Shown here piece after piece: positions 34,559-45,338 of a stretch of 64,000 nt of DNA. This stretch comes from Azospirillum picis. Its GTDB lineage: Bacteria; Pseudomonadota; Alphaproteobacteria; Azospirillales; Azospirillaceae. Position numbers and translations under genes: made by a program. The stretch spans positions 463,225 to 527,224 of the forward strand of contig NZ_JAGINO010000001.1 of assembly GCF_017876115.1 (NCBI RefSeq). The letters are read 5' to 3'. Every line of letters begins with the position of its first letter. Within the stretch, counting starts at the first letter, position 1. Below the pieces are notes generated by a model that saw only the letters and a list, made by a program, of their open reading frames with translations, was not told the origin of the DNA and searched no databases.

Positions 34559-34959
34559 CCCCGCCTCAGCTCGCGGGCTTCCAGCAGGCCGCGCAGGATG
34601 CTGCGCAGCGCCCAGGCCGTTCCCATCACCGGCCAGACGGCGAACATGGACAGCGTCGGCCAGCCGAGAGTCTCCAGGAAGCCGTAGGTGAAGGTGACCA
34701 GTGCCGTGACCGCGGCGGCGACCACGATGTCCTCCATCATCTTCAGCCGCAGATACTCGTCGAGGCGCCGGAACTGCCGCAGGATCACCCAGACCATCAG
34801 CAGGCAGGGCAGCATGGGGGCCAGGGCCGCCGCGTGGCGCGCCGCGCCGTCGGGAATGGCGGGCATCGCCTTGAGCGAGACGACCAGCACCAGGATGTAG
34901 AGCAGCATCGTTCCCGTGAACTCCGCCAATGCGCGCCACCGGCCAACTGTGCCCGCCAT
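34555..34959 (-). CDS. Small membrane protein paired with XRE regulator
   Basis: A 134-residue protein with four hydrophobic helices (about 16-34, 47-66, 80-98, 101-120). A short basic N-terminus and charged connecting loop (RQFRRLDEYLRLKMMEDI) are consistent with inside ends. The family is unnamed. Membrane/HTH pairs of this type are common and may signal membrane state to the regulator; function unknown. Confidence 0.75.
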   Translation of the reverse strand: MAGTVGRWRALAEFTGTMLLYILVLVVSLKAMPAIPDGAARHAAALAPMLPCLLMVWVILRQFRRLDEYLRLKMMEDIVVAAAVTALVTFTYGFLETLGWPTLSMFAVWPVMGTAWALRSILRGLLEARELRRG

Positions 34960-34976
34960 CGTCCGCCTCTCCCTCT

Positions 34977-34994
34977 TGTAAAGCGTGCTTTACA
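34977..34994 (-). promoter_or_regulatory. Palindromic operator for the XRE operon
   Basis: A perfect 18-base palindrome, TGTAAAGC-GT-GCTTTACA, lies 17 bases upstream of the membrane-protein ATG at 34959. TGTAAAG-like palindromes are typical operators of small XRE repressors of this kind. It probably mediates autorepression of the two-gene operon. Confidence 0.75.
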
Positions 34995-35056
34995 GTGGCG
35001 AAGGCGGCCGGCGATGTCAAGCGTCCTTGACTATCCGCCGCGGACCTCTGGCCGGG

Positions 35057-37168
<2,112 letters not shown>

Positions 37169-37173
37169 TCAGG

Positions 37174-37190
37174 GTGACGTAAGCGTCAAT
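37174..37190 (-). promoter_or_regulatory. MerR-type inverted repeat upstream of fadH
   Basis: On the minus strand the sequence reads ATTGACGCTTACGTCAC: TGACG and CGTCA are inverted across four bases. It lies about 65 bases before the fadH ATG. It resembles LiuR-type sites (TTnACGTnnACGTnAA) known to control branched-chain amino-acid and fatty-acid degradation genes in proteobacteria. Assignment to LiuR is inference. Confidence 0.45.
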
Positions 37191-37381
37191 ATGGTTCCGC
37201 AGGGGTCGGTGCCCGGATGACTGGATCGTTCGCGTCTTCCGCTTTCCGCGGTGTGAAAAAGCGGCCCGTCGAACTGGCCCGGCGGCGTTCGCGGCGCTCA
37301 AGCTCCCTTTCCAAGGGCCGCCCCTCCATTCCGCGGCGGCCGGGTACAACCCGCGCGACCCGCGCAACCGGGAGTTCGGCC

Positions 37382-38188
37382 ATGGTGCAGTTCGCCGCCA
37401 ACCTGACGATGCTCTACAACGAGCATCCCTTCCTCGACCGATTCGCCGCGGCGGCCGATGCCGGCTTCCGTGGCGTGGAGTATCTGTTCCCCTACGAGTT
37501 TTCCGCCGATGCGCTGGCCGAGAAGCTGCGCCGGCACGGGCTGGCCCAGGTCCTGCACAATCTGCCGGCCGGCAACTGGGGCGGCGGCGAGCGCGGCATC
37601 GCCATCCTGCCCGACCGCGTGCAGGAATTCCGCGACGGCGTCGCCCGCGCCATCGACTATGCCGGCACGCTGGGGTGCAGGCAGGTCAACTGCCTGGTCG
37701 GCATCCTGCCCCAGGGGAATGCCGGGGGAGCCGACGCCGCCACCGCCGAAAGCACGCTGGTCGCCAACCTCGCCTATGCCGCCGACGCGCTGGCCGGCGC
37801 CGGGATCAAGCTGCTGATCGAGCCGATCAACACCCGCGACATCCCCGGCTTCTACCTGACCCGCACCCGCCAGGCGCTCGACCTGATCGACAAGGTCGGC
37901 TCCGGCAATCTCTACGTGCAGTACGACGCCTACCACATGCAGATCATGGAAGGCGACCTGGCCCGCACCATCGAGGCCAACCTCGCCCGCATCGCCCACG
38001 TCCAGCTCGCCGACAACCCCGGCCGCAACGAGCCCGGCACCGGGGAGATCAACTATCCCTTCCTGTTCAAGCACTTGGACGCCATCGGCTACGACGGCTG
38101 GGTCGGCTGCGAATACAAGCCGAAGACGACGACCGACGAGGGGCTCGGCTGGTTCGCCCCCTACCGCACCGAGCCGGCGACGGTCTGA
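37382..38188 (+). CDS. hyi: Hydroxypyruvate isomerase
   Basis: A 268-residue TIM-barrel enzyme that interconverts hydroxypyruvate and tartronate semialdehyde. Visible features are GFRGVEYLFPYE near residue 30, the conserved Glu/His metal or catalytic ligands in LLIEPINTRDIPGFY and QYDAYHMQIMEGDL, and the terminal GCEYKP. ATG 37382 was chosen over an upstream in-frame start because GGGAG lies eight bases before it and the family starts VQFAANLTML. It begins the glyoxylate/glycerate module. Confidence 0.92.
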   Translation: MVQFAANLTMLYNEHPFLDRFAAAADAGFRGVEYLFPYEFSADALAEKLRRHGLAQVLHNLPAGNWGGGERGIAILPDRVQEFRDGVARAIDYAGTLGCRQVNCLVGILPQGNAGGADAATAESTLVANLAYAADALAGAGIKLLIEPINTRDIPGFYLTRTRQALDLIDKVGSGNLYVQYDAYHMQIMEGDLARTIEANLARIAHVQLADNPGRNEPGTGEINYPFLFKHLDAIGYDGWVGCEYKPKTTTDEGLGWFAPYRTEPATV

Positions 38189-38240
38189 GGCATTCCCAAC
38201 ATCACGCGAGCCCAACATCACGCGAGAAAGGACCATCGTC

Positions 38241-39125
38241 ATGAAGGTCGGATTCATCGGACTCGGCATCATGGGCACCCCGATGGCGGGGCACCTGCTG
38301 GACGCCGGTCACACCCTCTACGTCCACGACATCAAGCCGGTCCCGGCCGACCTGACCGCCAAGGGCGCCATCCCCTGCCCGTCGGGCCAGGAGGTCGCCG
38401 CGGCGGCCGAGGTCGTCATCACCATGGTGCCGGACACCCCGCATGTCGGTGCTGCCCTGTTCGGCGAGACCGGCGTCGCCGCCGGCCTGTCCGCCGGCAA
38501 GGTGGTGGTCGACATGTCCTCCATCTCGCCGATCGAGACCAAGGAGTATGCCAAGCGCATCAACGCGCTCGGCTGCGACTATCTCGACGCGCCGGTGTCG
38601 GGCGGCGAGGTCGGCGCCAAGGCGGCCTCGCTCACCATCATGGTCGGCGGCCCCGAGGCGGCCTTCGAGCGGGTCAAGCCGCTGTTCGACAGGATGGGCA
38701 AGAACGTCACGCTGGTCGGCGGCAACGGCGACGGCCAGACCACCAAGGTCGCCAACCAGATCATCGTCGCCCTGACCATCGAGGCGGTGGCCGAGGCGCT
38801 GCTCTTCGCCTCCAAGGCCGGCGCCGACCCCGCCAAGGTCCGCCAGGCGCTGATGGGCGGCTTCGCCTCCTCGCGCATCCTGGAGGTGCATGGCGAGCGG
38901 ATGATCAACCGCAACTTCAATCCCGGCTTCCGCATCGAGCTGCACCAGAAGGACCTCAACCTGGCGCTGAGCGGCGCCAAGGCGCTGAACCTGTCGCTGC
39001 CGCACACCGCGAGCTGCCAGCAGCTCTTCAACGCCTGCGCCGCCCAGGGCGGCGCCGCCTGGGACCATTCCGGCATGCTCCGCGCGCTGGAACTGCTGGC
39101 CGGGCACGAGGTAGGGGCGAAGTAG
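38241..39125 (+). CDS. glxR: 2-hydroxy-3-oxopropionate (tartronate semialdehyde) reductase
   Basis: A 294-residue member of the beta-hydroxyacid dehydrogenase family. The dinucleotide-binding GLGIMGTPMAGHL is at the start, DAPVSGGEVGA near residue 118, and the catalytic lysine in GDGQTTKVANQIIVA (Lys170). It reduces tartronate semialdehyde to D-glycerate with NAD(P)H. Follows hyi by 52 bases. The symbol garR is equally used. Its product is the substrate of the downstream kinase. Confidence 0.93.
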   Translation: MKVGFIGLGIMGTPMAGHLLDAGHTLYVHDIKPVPADLTAKGAIPCPSGQEVAAAAEVVITMVPDTPHVGAALFGETGVAAGLSAGKVVVDMSSISPIETKEYAKRINALGCDYLDAPVSGGEVGAKAASLTIMVGGPEAAFERVKPLFDRMGKNVTLVGGNGDGQTTKVANQIIVALTIEAVAEALLFASKAGADPAKVRQALMGGFASSRILEVHGERMINRNFNPGFRIELHQKDLNLALSGAKALNLSLPHTASCQQLFNACAAQGGAAWDHSGMLRALELLAGHEVGAK

Positions 39126-39138
39126 GAGGGCGTCGCGG

Positions 39139-39262
39139 GCCCCCTCCCTCCCACGGCTCCGCCGCGGGTCCCTCCCTCCCCCGCTTCGCGGGAGAGGGAG
39201 GATTCGCACTGCGGCGGCAGTCCCCTCTCCCGCCACAGGCGGGGGAGGGTTAGGGAGGGGGC
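39139..39262. repeat. Long GC-rich inverted repeat (REP-like)
   Basis: GCCCCCTCCCT at 39139-39149 and AGGGAGGGGGC at 39252-39262 are inverted. Between them lie inner inverted elements around CCCGCTTCGCGGG. The core is shared with the repeat at 27421-27475. It fills most of the 240-base gap between glxR and the kinase gene and could form a very stable structure attenuating read-through. Confidence 0.7.
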
Positions 39263-39365
39263 ACCGTCAGGCGTGACCCGGCAAACAGCTCCATCCAAAC
39301 CATTGGCCCTCCCCTCATTCCCGTGCATTCTAAGCGCCCCGGACACCACGACACGCCGAGCGACC

Positions 39366-40628
39366 ATGACCACCGACGCCCTGCTCCATGACCTGTTCCA
39401 GGCGGCCCTGACCGCGGTGACCGCCGACACCCGGCTGCCGGCGGCGCTGCCGGCGCCGCCGAAAGGCCGCACGGTCGTCGTCGGCGCCGGCAAGGCCGCC
39501 GCCGCCATGGCCAAGGCGGTGGAGGACCACTGGCCGGGGCCGCTGTCGGGGCTGGTCGTCACCCGCTACGACCACGACCTGCCGACCGAACGGATCGAGG
39601 TGGTCCAGGCCTCGCACCCGGTGCCGGACGCCGCCGGCCAGGACGCCGCGCGGCGGATCACCGAGATGCTGCGCGGGCTGACCGCCGACGACCTGGTGCT
39701 GTGCCTGGTCTCCGGCGGCGGGTCGGCGCTGCTGGCCCTGCCCGCCCCCGGCATCACGCTGGACGACAAGCGCGCCGTCGCCAAGGCGCTGCTGAAGAGC
39801 GGCGCCGACATCGGCGAGATGAACTGCGTGCGCAAGCACCTGTCGGCGGTGAAGGGCGGGCGGCTGGCCGCCCTGGCCCATCCGGCCCGCGTGGTCTCGC
39901 TGCTGGTCTCCGACGTGCCGGGCGACGACCCGTCGGTGATCGCCAGCGGCCCGACCGTGCCCGACCCGACCAGCTTCGCCGATGCCCGCGCCATCCTCGC
40001 CAAATACGGCATCACCCCGCCGCCCGCCGTCGCCGCCTTCCTGGAGGCGGGCCAGGACGAGACGCCGAAGCCCGGCGACCCGCGGCTGGCCGGTGCCGAG
40101 ACCACCATCATCGCCACCCCGCAGGACGCGCTGGAGGCCGCGGCGGCCCTCGCCCGCGACCGCGGCTACACCCCCGTCATCCTCGGCGACGCCATCGAGG
40201 GCGAATCGCGCGAGGTCGCCAGGGTCCATGCCGGCATCGCCCGGCAGGTCGCCCGCCACGGCCAGCCGGCGCCGGTCCCGGCGGTGATCCTGTCCGGCGG
40301 CGAGACCACGGTGACCGTGCGCGGCCAGGGCCGCGGCGGCCGCAACGTCGAGTTCCTGCTGGCGCTGGCGGTGGCGCTCGACGGCCAGCCCGGCATCCGC
40401 GCCGCCGCCTTCGACACCGACGGCATCGACGGGACGGAGGACAACGCCGGCGCCATTCTGCGCCCCGACACGCTGGCGCGGGCCGAGGCGATGGGGCTCG
40501 ACGCCAAGGCGTTCCTGGCAAACAACGACGGCTACAGCTTCTTCAAGGCGCTGGGCGACCTCGTGGTCACCGGCCCGACCCGGACCAACGTCAACGACTT
40601 CCGGGTGATCGTGATCGACCCGGCCTGA
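39366..40628 (+). CDS. ttuD: Glycerate 2-kinase (MOFRL family)
   Basis: A 420-residue GckA/TtuD-type enzyme that phosphorylates D-glycerate to 2-phosphoglycerate. The N-terminal half has VVVGAGKAAAAMA, LVSGGGSALL and SDVPGDDPSVIASGPTVPDPTSF. The C-terminal MOFRL domain shows GRNVEFLLALA, DTDGIDGTEDNAGA and TGPTRTNVNDF. It completes hyi-glxR-kinase. The gap to glxR holds the long repeat, so it may have its own promoter. The ATG at 39366 gives the family N-terminus. Confidence 0.93.
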   Translation: MTTDALLHDLFQAALTAVTADTRLPAALPAPPKGRTVVVGAGKAAAAMAKAVEDHWPGPLSGLVVTRYDHDLPTERIEVVQASHPVPDAAGQDAARRITEMLRGLTADDLVLCLVSGGGSALLALPAPGITLDDKRAVAKALLKSGADIGEMNCVRKHLSAVKGGRLAALAHPARVVSLLVSDVPGDDPSVIASGPTVPDPTSFADARAILAKYGITPPPAVAAFLEAGQDETPKPGDPRLAGAETTIIATPQDALEAAAALARDRGYTPVILGDAIEGESREVARVHAGIARQVARHGQPAPVPAVILSGGETTVTVRGQGRGGRNVEFLLALAVALDGQPGIRAAAFDTDGIDGTEDNAGAILRPDTLARAEAMGLDAKAFLANNDGYSFFKALGDLVVTGPTRTNVNDFRVIVIDPA

Positions 40629-40676
40629 CGGCGCCGGGCAGGACGGACCGGCGCCCGCCCGCGGATCCCCCCGCCC

Positions 40677-41435
40677 TCATCCGGCCTTCGCCTTGGTCAA
40701 CTGGGCGATGTAGATGCGTGCCAGCGACTTCAGGATCGGCGGCATGGCGGACACCGCGTCCTCGAAGCTGCGGCGGTCGATCACCTCGCAGATGCCGCCG
40801 CCGACCGCCACGGCGGTGACGTCGGGCCGGCGGCCGGTCAGCAGGTAGATCTCGCCGAACAGGCTGCCGGGTCCGAGCGTGGCGATGTCGCCGCCCAGCG
40901 TTCCGCGGCCGGGGCGGAGCGCGACCCGGCCGGACTGGATCAGGTAGGCGGCGCTCAGCGGCTCGTTGGGGCTGAAGAAGACGTGGCCCTCGCGGATCAT
41001 CCGGCGGTCGACCACCTTCTGGAAGGAATTGGTGGAGCGGAAGTCCACCGGGTTGCCGACCCGCTCGGCCGGCGGCAGGCCGTAGTCGCGGCGGATGGCG
41101 GCGATCAGGCTCTGCAGCAGGTAGGAGGCCAGCGGTGGGCTGCGCTTCAACAGGCTGCGGAAGGCGTCGCGCGTCACCTCGACGCACGTCACCTCGGTCA
41201 GGGAGCGCACGGTGGCGCTGCGCTCGCCGTCGTCGATCAGCGCCATCTCGCCGACCACCGCCCCCTTGCCGACGGTGCCCAGCCGGCGCGTGCCGCCGTC
41301 CGGGCCGGTCAGCACCACCTCCAGCTCGCCGGAGTCGATCAGCCAGGCGCGGTCGCCGCGTTCGCCCTGGCGCATCATCACGATGCCGGGGCCGATGGTG
41401 TGGCGCTTGGGACCCGGGGCGGCGGGCTGGGACAT
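40677..41435 (-). CDS. Double cyclic-nucleotide-binding-domain protein
   Basis: A 252-residue protein with two cNMP-binding beta barrels, about residues 10-120 (VMMRQGERGDRAWLIDSGELEVVL, GTVGKGAVVGEMALIDDGERSATVRS) and 140-250 (REGHVFFSPNEPLSAAYLIQSGRVAL, LGPGSLFGEIYLLTGRRPDVTAVAV). The first has the phosphate-binding GEMALIDDGERSATV cassette; the second is degenerate. There is no DNA-binding or effector domain, so it may be a sensory subunit. The start at 41435 was chosen over upstream codons that run through a tandem repeat. Confidence 0.82.
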   Translation of the reverse strand: MSQPAAPGPKRHTIGPGIVMMRQGERGDRAWLIDSGELEVVLTGPDGGTRRLGTVGKGAVVGEMALIDDGERSATVRSLTEVTCVEVTRDAFRSLLKRSPPLASYLLQSLIAAIRRDYGLPPAERVGNPVDFRSTNSFQKVVDRRMIREGHVFFSPNEPLSAAYLIQSGRVALRPGRGTLGGDIATLGPGSLFGEIYLLTGRRPDVTAVAVGGGICEVIDRRSFEDAVSAMPPILKSLARIYIAQLTKAKAG

Positions 41436-41441
41436 GACAGA

Positions 41442-41490
41442 GGCTCGCGGGCAGGGACTCGCGGGTAGGCACTCGCGGGTAGGCACTCGG
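41442..41490. repeat. 14-base tandem repeat ACTCGCGGGTAGGC
   Basis: Two full units (41457-41470, 41471-41484), a following partial and a diverged unit before them (GGCTCGCGGGCAGG) lie in the leader of the cNMP-binding gene. It is short sequence that could slip; function unknown. Confidence 0.6.
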
Positions 41491-41579
41491 GGCGAAGCGC
41501 GCTGCGGCACTCTACCTCATCGGCGCGGCACCGTCAGCCGCCCGCCGGCATCCCGGCAAGGGGCATCGCAGAGGCTTCC

Positions 41580-42248
41580 CTAGCCGTTGGTCTTCATCAT
41601 CCCGCGGTCGCGCGCCGGGCCGGAGCCGCGGCCGAGATACTGGCGCAGGAAGGCGACGACTTCCTGCGAATCCCATTCCACCGCCCCCTCGACCCGGCCC
41701 AGCTCCCGCCCGTCCGGATCGACCAGGATGGTGGTGGGCAGGCCGCGCAGGCCCAGCGTCTTCATCGACTGCGACCCGGGATCGAGGAACAGGGCGAGAT
41801 GCTCGACCCCGGTCTTCTTGTAGAAGGGCTCCACCACCGCCTGCCCGCCGCGGTCGAGCGACAGCGCCACGACCTGGAAGCGGTCGCCGCCGAGCTGGGC
41901 CTGCAGCCGGTCGAGCGACGGCATCTCCTTGACGCAGGGCCCGCACCAGGTGGCCCACAGGTTCAGCAGGACGACGCGGTCCTTGAAATCCGCCAGATCG
42001 ACCCGCCGGCCCTCGCCGTCGACGAAGGACAGCGGCGGCATCGGCTTGGGCTCCGCCTCCCTGAACTTCTCCAGCTTGTCCGCGCCGGTGGAGGAGACGG
42101 GCAGTGCCGCGGCCGGCGCCGCCGGCGGCGCATCGGCCGCGCCGAGCCGCACCACCTCCGGCGCGGCGGGCGCCGCGCCGGCGCTCCACCACAGGCCGGC
42201 CCCGGCCATGCACACACAAACCGTTGCGACCGCCGCCAAAGTCCGCAT
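41580..42248 (-). CDS. tlpA: Thiol:disulfide interchange protein, TlpA-like
   Basis: A 222-residue thioredoxin-fold protein. An N-terminal membrane anchor (about residues 4-26) puts the domain in the periplasm. The active site WATWCGPC is at about 97-104, with the cis-Pro in [11 protein letters not shown]. TlpA reduces periplasmic thiols, for example in cytochrome oxidase copper-centre assembly. The position next to and divergent from argH is conserved in alphaproteobacteria, which supports the name. A Pro/Ala-rich spacer separates anchor and domain. Confidence 0.9.
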   Translation of the reverse strand: MRTLAAVATVCVCMAGAGLWWSAGAAPAAPEVVRLGAADAPPAAPAAALPVSSTGADKLEKFREAEPKPMPPLSFVDGEGRRVDLADFKDRVVLLNLWATWCGPCVKEMPSLDRLQAQLGGDRFQVVALSLDRGGQAVVEPFYKKTGVEHLALFLDPGSQSMKTLGLRGLPTTILVDPDGRELGRVEGAVEWDSQEVVAFLRQYLGRGSGPARDRGMMKTNG

Positions 42249-42296
42249 ACTCACGCTTCCTCGCTCCCCTACCCAGATGCCCCGGTCACCGTCCCC

Positions 42297-43745
42297 ATGA
42301 GCGCCGATCAGACCCCGCCGACCCGTCCGGCTGCCAGCCCCGCTGCCGGCACCGCCGCCGCACCCGCCGCCAGCCAGATGTGGGGCGGCCGCTTCGCGCG
42401 CGGTCCCGCCGCCATCATGGAGAAGATCAACGCCTCCATCGGCTTCGACAAGCGCCTGGCCGACCAGGACATCGCCGGGTCGAAGGCCCATGCCGCGATG
42501 CTGGCCAAGCAGGGCATCATAACCCAGGCCGACGCCGACGCCATCATCGGCGGGCTCGACCGCGTGAAAGCAGAGATTGACGCCGGCACCTTCACCTTCA
42601 AGGTGGAGCTGGAGGACATCCACATGAATGTGGAGGCCCGGCTGGCAGAGTTGATCGGCGAGCCGGCCAAGCGCCTGCACACCGGCCGCTCGCGCAACGA
42701 CCAGGTGGCGACCGACTTCAAGCTGTGGGTGCGCGACGCCATCGACCGCAGCATCGCCGGCCTGACCGCACTGCAGACCGCGCTGATCGACCTGGCGGAA
42801 CAGCACACCGGGACGGTGATGCCCGGCTTCACCCACCTGCAGGCGGCGCAGCCGATCAGCTTCGCCCACCACCTGCTGGCCTATGTCGAGATGTTCGGGC
42901 GCGACCGCGGCCGCTTCCGCGACGCCCGCTGCCGGCTGAACGAATGCCCGCTCGGCTCGGCGGCGCTGGCCGGCACCCCCTACCCCATCGACCGCTTCAT
43001 GACGGCGGAGGCGCTGGGCTTCAACCGGCCGACCGCCAACTCGCTGGACGCGGTGTCCGACCGCGACTTCGCGCTGGAATACCTGTCGGCGGCGTCGATC
43101 TGCGCCATGCACCTGTCGCGCTTCGCCGAGGAGATCGTGATCTGGTGCTCGGCCCAGTTCCGCTTCATCAAGCTGACCGACGCCTTCACCACCGGCTCCT
43201 CGATCATGCCGCAGAAGAAGAACCCCGACGCGGCGGAGCTGGTGCGTGCCAAGGCCGGGCGGGTCATCGGCTCGCTCAACAGCCTGCTGATCGCCATGAA
43301 GGGCCTGCCGCTGGCCTATTCGAAGGACATGCAGGAGGACAAGGAGCCGGTGTTCGAGGCCGACGACACGCTGGCGCTGTGCATCGCCGCCATGGAAGGC
43401 ATGGTGCGCGACATGCAGCCCAACGTGCCGGCGATGCGCGAGGCGGCCGACCGCGGCTTCCTGAACGCCACCGACCTCGCCGACTGGCTGGTGCGGGAGC
43501 TGGACATGCCCTTCCGCGAGGCGCACCACGTCACCGGCCGCGCCGTCAAGGCGGCGGAGGACCGGCGCGTCGGCCTGACCGACCTGACGCTGGCCGAACT
43601 CCAGGCCATCGAGCCGCGCATCACGCAGGCCGTCTATCCGGCGCTGAGCATCGAGGCGTCGCTGAACAGCCGGACCAGCTTCGGCGGGCCGGCCCCCGTC
43701 CGCGTGCAGGAGGCGGTGAAGGCCGCCCGGGAGCGTTTCCTGTGA
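42297..43745 (+). CDS. argH: Argininosuccinate lyase
   Basis: A 482-residue fumarase/aspartase-superfamily enzyme splitting argininosuccinate into arginine and fumarate, the last step of arginine synthesis. The family signature [12 protein letters not shown] is at about residue 300. Other motifs are [10 protein letters not shown] and [11 protein letters not shown]. The ATG at 42297 leaves a 25-residue Ala/Pro-rich N-terminal tail before the core [10 protein letters not shown]; a shorter start is possible. The next gene overlaps its stop (GTGA). Confidence 0.96.
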   Translation: MSADQTPPTRPAASPAAGTAAAPAASQMWGGRFARGPAAIMEKINASIGFDKRLADQDIAGSKAHAAMLAKQGIITQADADAIIGGLDRVKAEIDAGTFTFKVELEDIHMNVEARLAELIGEPAKRLHTGRSRNDQVATDFKLWVRDAIDRSIAGLTALQTALIDLAEQHTGTVMPGFTHLQAAQPISFAHHLLAYVEMFGRDRGRFRDARCRLNECPLGSAALAGTPYPIDRFMTAEALGFNRPTANSLDAVSDRDFALEYLSAASICAMHLSRFAEEIVIWCSAQFRFIKLTDAFTTGSSIMPQKKNPDAAELVRAKAGRVIGSLNSLLIAMKGLPLAYSKDMQEDKEPVFEADDTLALCIAAMEGMVRDMQPNVPAMREAADRGFLNATDLADWLVRELDMPFREAHHVTGRAVKAAEDRRVGLTDLTLAELQAIEPRITQAVYPALSIEASLNSRTSFGGPAPVRVQEAVKAARERFL

Positions 43746-43936
43746 GCAAGACCCTGTCCCTGACCGTCCTGGCGCTGGCCTGCACCCTGGCGCTGGCCGG
43801 CTGCGGCAAGAAGCCGAAATTCGTCGACAGCCCGGTTCCGGAAGGCCAGCCCGACCCGTTCCCGCGCACCTATCCCAACCCCGACCTCGATCCCAAGCCC
43901 GGCAAGCCGGCCGGGTCCGGAGTGCAGTTCCCATGA
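43742..43936 (+). CDS. Small lipoprotein between argH and lysA (LptM-like)
   Basis: A 64-residue lipoprotein. The lipobox is LALAGC (Cys21), after a 20-residue signal sequence, followed by [27 protein letters not shown], a charged and Pro-rich mature tail. Its GTG start overlaps the argH stop and its own stop overlaps the lysA ATG, so all three are coupled. It resembles the LptM/YifL family, small lipoproteins that assist LPS-transport assembly and, in many proteobacteria, sit by the lysine biosynthesis genes. Confidence that it is a lipoprotein is high; the LptM name is inferred from context. Confidence 0.8.
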   Translation: MSKTLSLTVLALACTLALAGCGKKPKFVDSPVPEGQPDPFPRTYPNPDLDPKPGKPAGSGVQFP

Positions 43937-45231
43937 CCGACGCCCTCCCGGCTTCCGCCAGCGGTTCGCCCATGAGCGTCTTCGCCTACCGCGACGGCGT
44001 GCTGCACGCCGAAGCCGTGTCGCTGGAGGATGTGGCGCGCGAGGTCGGGACGCCCTTCTACCTCTATTCGACCGCAGCCCTTGACGCGCACTACAACGCC
44101 TATGCCGGCGCCTTCGCCGGCCAGGACGCCGGCGTCTGCTATGCGCTGAAGGCGAACTCCAACCTCGCGGTCATCCGCACGCTGGCCAGGCTGGGCGCCG
44201 GCGGCGACGTGGTGTCGGTCGGCGAGATGAAGCGGGCGCTGGCCGGCGGCATCCCGCCCGAACGCATCGTCTTCTCCGGCGTCGGCAAGACCCGCGACGA
44301 CCTGCGCGCGGCGCTCGAGGCCGGCATCCACCAGATCAACGTCGAGTCGGTGCCGGAACTGGAGGCGCTGAGCGAGGTGGCCTCGTCCATGGGCGTGGAG
44401 GCTCCCATCGCCTTCCGCGTCAATCCCGACGTCGACGCCAAGACCCACGCCAAGATTGCGACGGGCAAGAAGGAGAACAAGTTCGGCATCGACTACGACC
44501 ACGCGCGCGAGATCTACCGCCGCGCGGCGGCGATGCCGGGCATCAGGCCGGTGGCGATCGCCGTCCACATCGGCTCGCAGCTCACCGACCTCGCCCCCTT
44601 CCGCGCCGCCTACGAGCGGGTCGCCGTCCTGCTGCACCAGTTGCGCGAGGACGGGCTGGACATCCGCCGCCTCGACCTCGGCGGCGGCCTCGGCATCACC
44701 TACAGGGACGAGGCGCCGCCCGACCTCGCCGACTATGCGGCGATGGTGCGCTCGATCACCGGCAATCTCGGCTGCCGGATCACGCTGGAGCCGGGCCGCT
44801 CGCTGGTCGGCAACGCCGGCATCCTGGTCAGCCGCGTCATCTACGTGAAGCAGGGGCTGCACCGCCGCTTCGCCATCATCGACGCGGCGATGAACGACCT
44901 GATCCGGCCGTCGCTCTACGACGCCTACCACGGCGTCGTCCCGGTCGCCGAACCGGCCGCCAACGCCGCGCAGGAGCCCTACGACGTAGTCGGCCCGGTG
45001 TGCGAAAGCGGCGATACCTTCGCCGTGCAGCGCCCGCTGCCGCCGCTGGCCGACGACGACCTGGTTGCCCTGCTGTCGGCCGGTGCCTATGGCGCGGTGA
45101 TGGCGTCGACCTACAACAGCCGGCCGCTGGTGCCGGAGGTGCTGGTCAACGGCGACCGCTTCTCCGTCATCCGTCCTCGGCCGACGGTGGAGGAGATGCT
45201 GGCGGCCGAGCGGGTTCCCGACTGGCTGTGA
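43933..45231 (+). CDS. lysA: Diaminopimelate decarboxylase
   Basis: A 432-residue PLP enzyme making L-lysine from meso-diaminopimelate. The PLP lysine is in YALKANSN (Lys73 from this start), with the family motifs LDLGGGLGI, GRSLVGNAG and CESGDTFA. ATG at 43933 overlaps the lipoprotein stop; an internal ATG 13 codons on (MSVFAYRDG) is a possible alternative start. The gene order argH, lipoprotein, lysA is common in alphaproteobacteria. Confidence 0.96.
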   Translation: MTDALPASASGSPMSVFAYRDGVLHAEAVSLEDVAREVGTPFYLYSTAALDAHYNAYAGAFAGQDAGVCYALKANSNLAVIRTLARLGAGGDVVSVGEMKRALAGGIPPERIVFSGVGKTRDDLRAALEAGIHQINVESVPELEALSEVASSMGVEAPIAFRVNPDVDAKTHAKIATGKKENKFGIDYDHAREIYRRAAAMPGIRPVAIAVHIGSQLTDLAPFRAAYERVAVLLHQLREDGLDIRRLDLGGGLGITYRDEAPPDLADYAAMVRSITGNLGCRITLEPGRSLVGNAGILVSRVIYVKQGLHRRFAIIDAAMNDLIRPSLYDAYHGVVPVAEPAANAAQEPYDVVGPVCESGDTFAVQRPLPPLADDDLVALLSAGAYGAVMASTYNSRPLVPEVLVNGDRFSVIRPRPTVEEMLAAERVPDWL

Positions 45232-45271
45232 GCGCCTGAGGCAGGGAATTCATGGCACGTCCGTCTGTTGT

Positions 45272-45306
45272 CGTTCCGTCGTCGGGCCTGAAAGGCTGAC
45301 GGAACG
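45272..45306 (+). terminator. Hairpin after lysA
   Basis: CGTTCCGTC pairs with GACGGAACG, with a smaller inner pair (GCCT-GAA-AGGC). It lies 40 bases after the lysA stop. No T-run follows, so termination efficiency is uncertain. Confidence 0.55.
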
Positions 45307-45338
45307 GGCAGGAACGGGACAGCCAGGTGATTTCCGGG

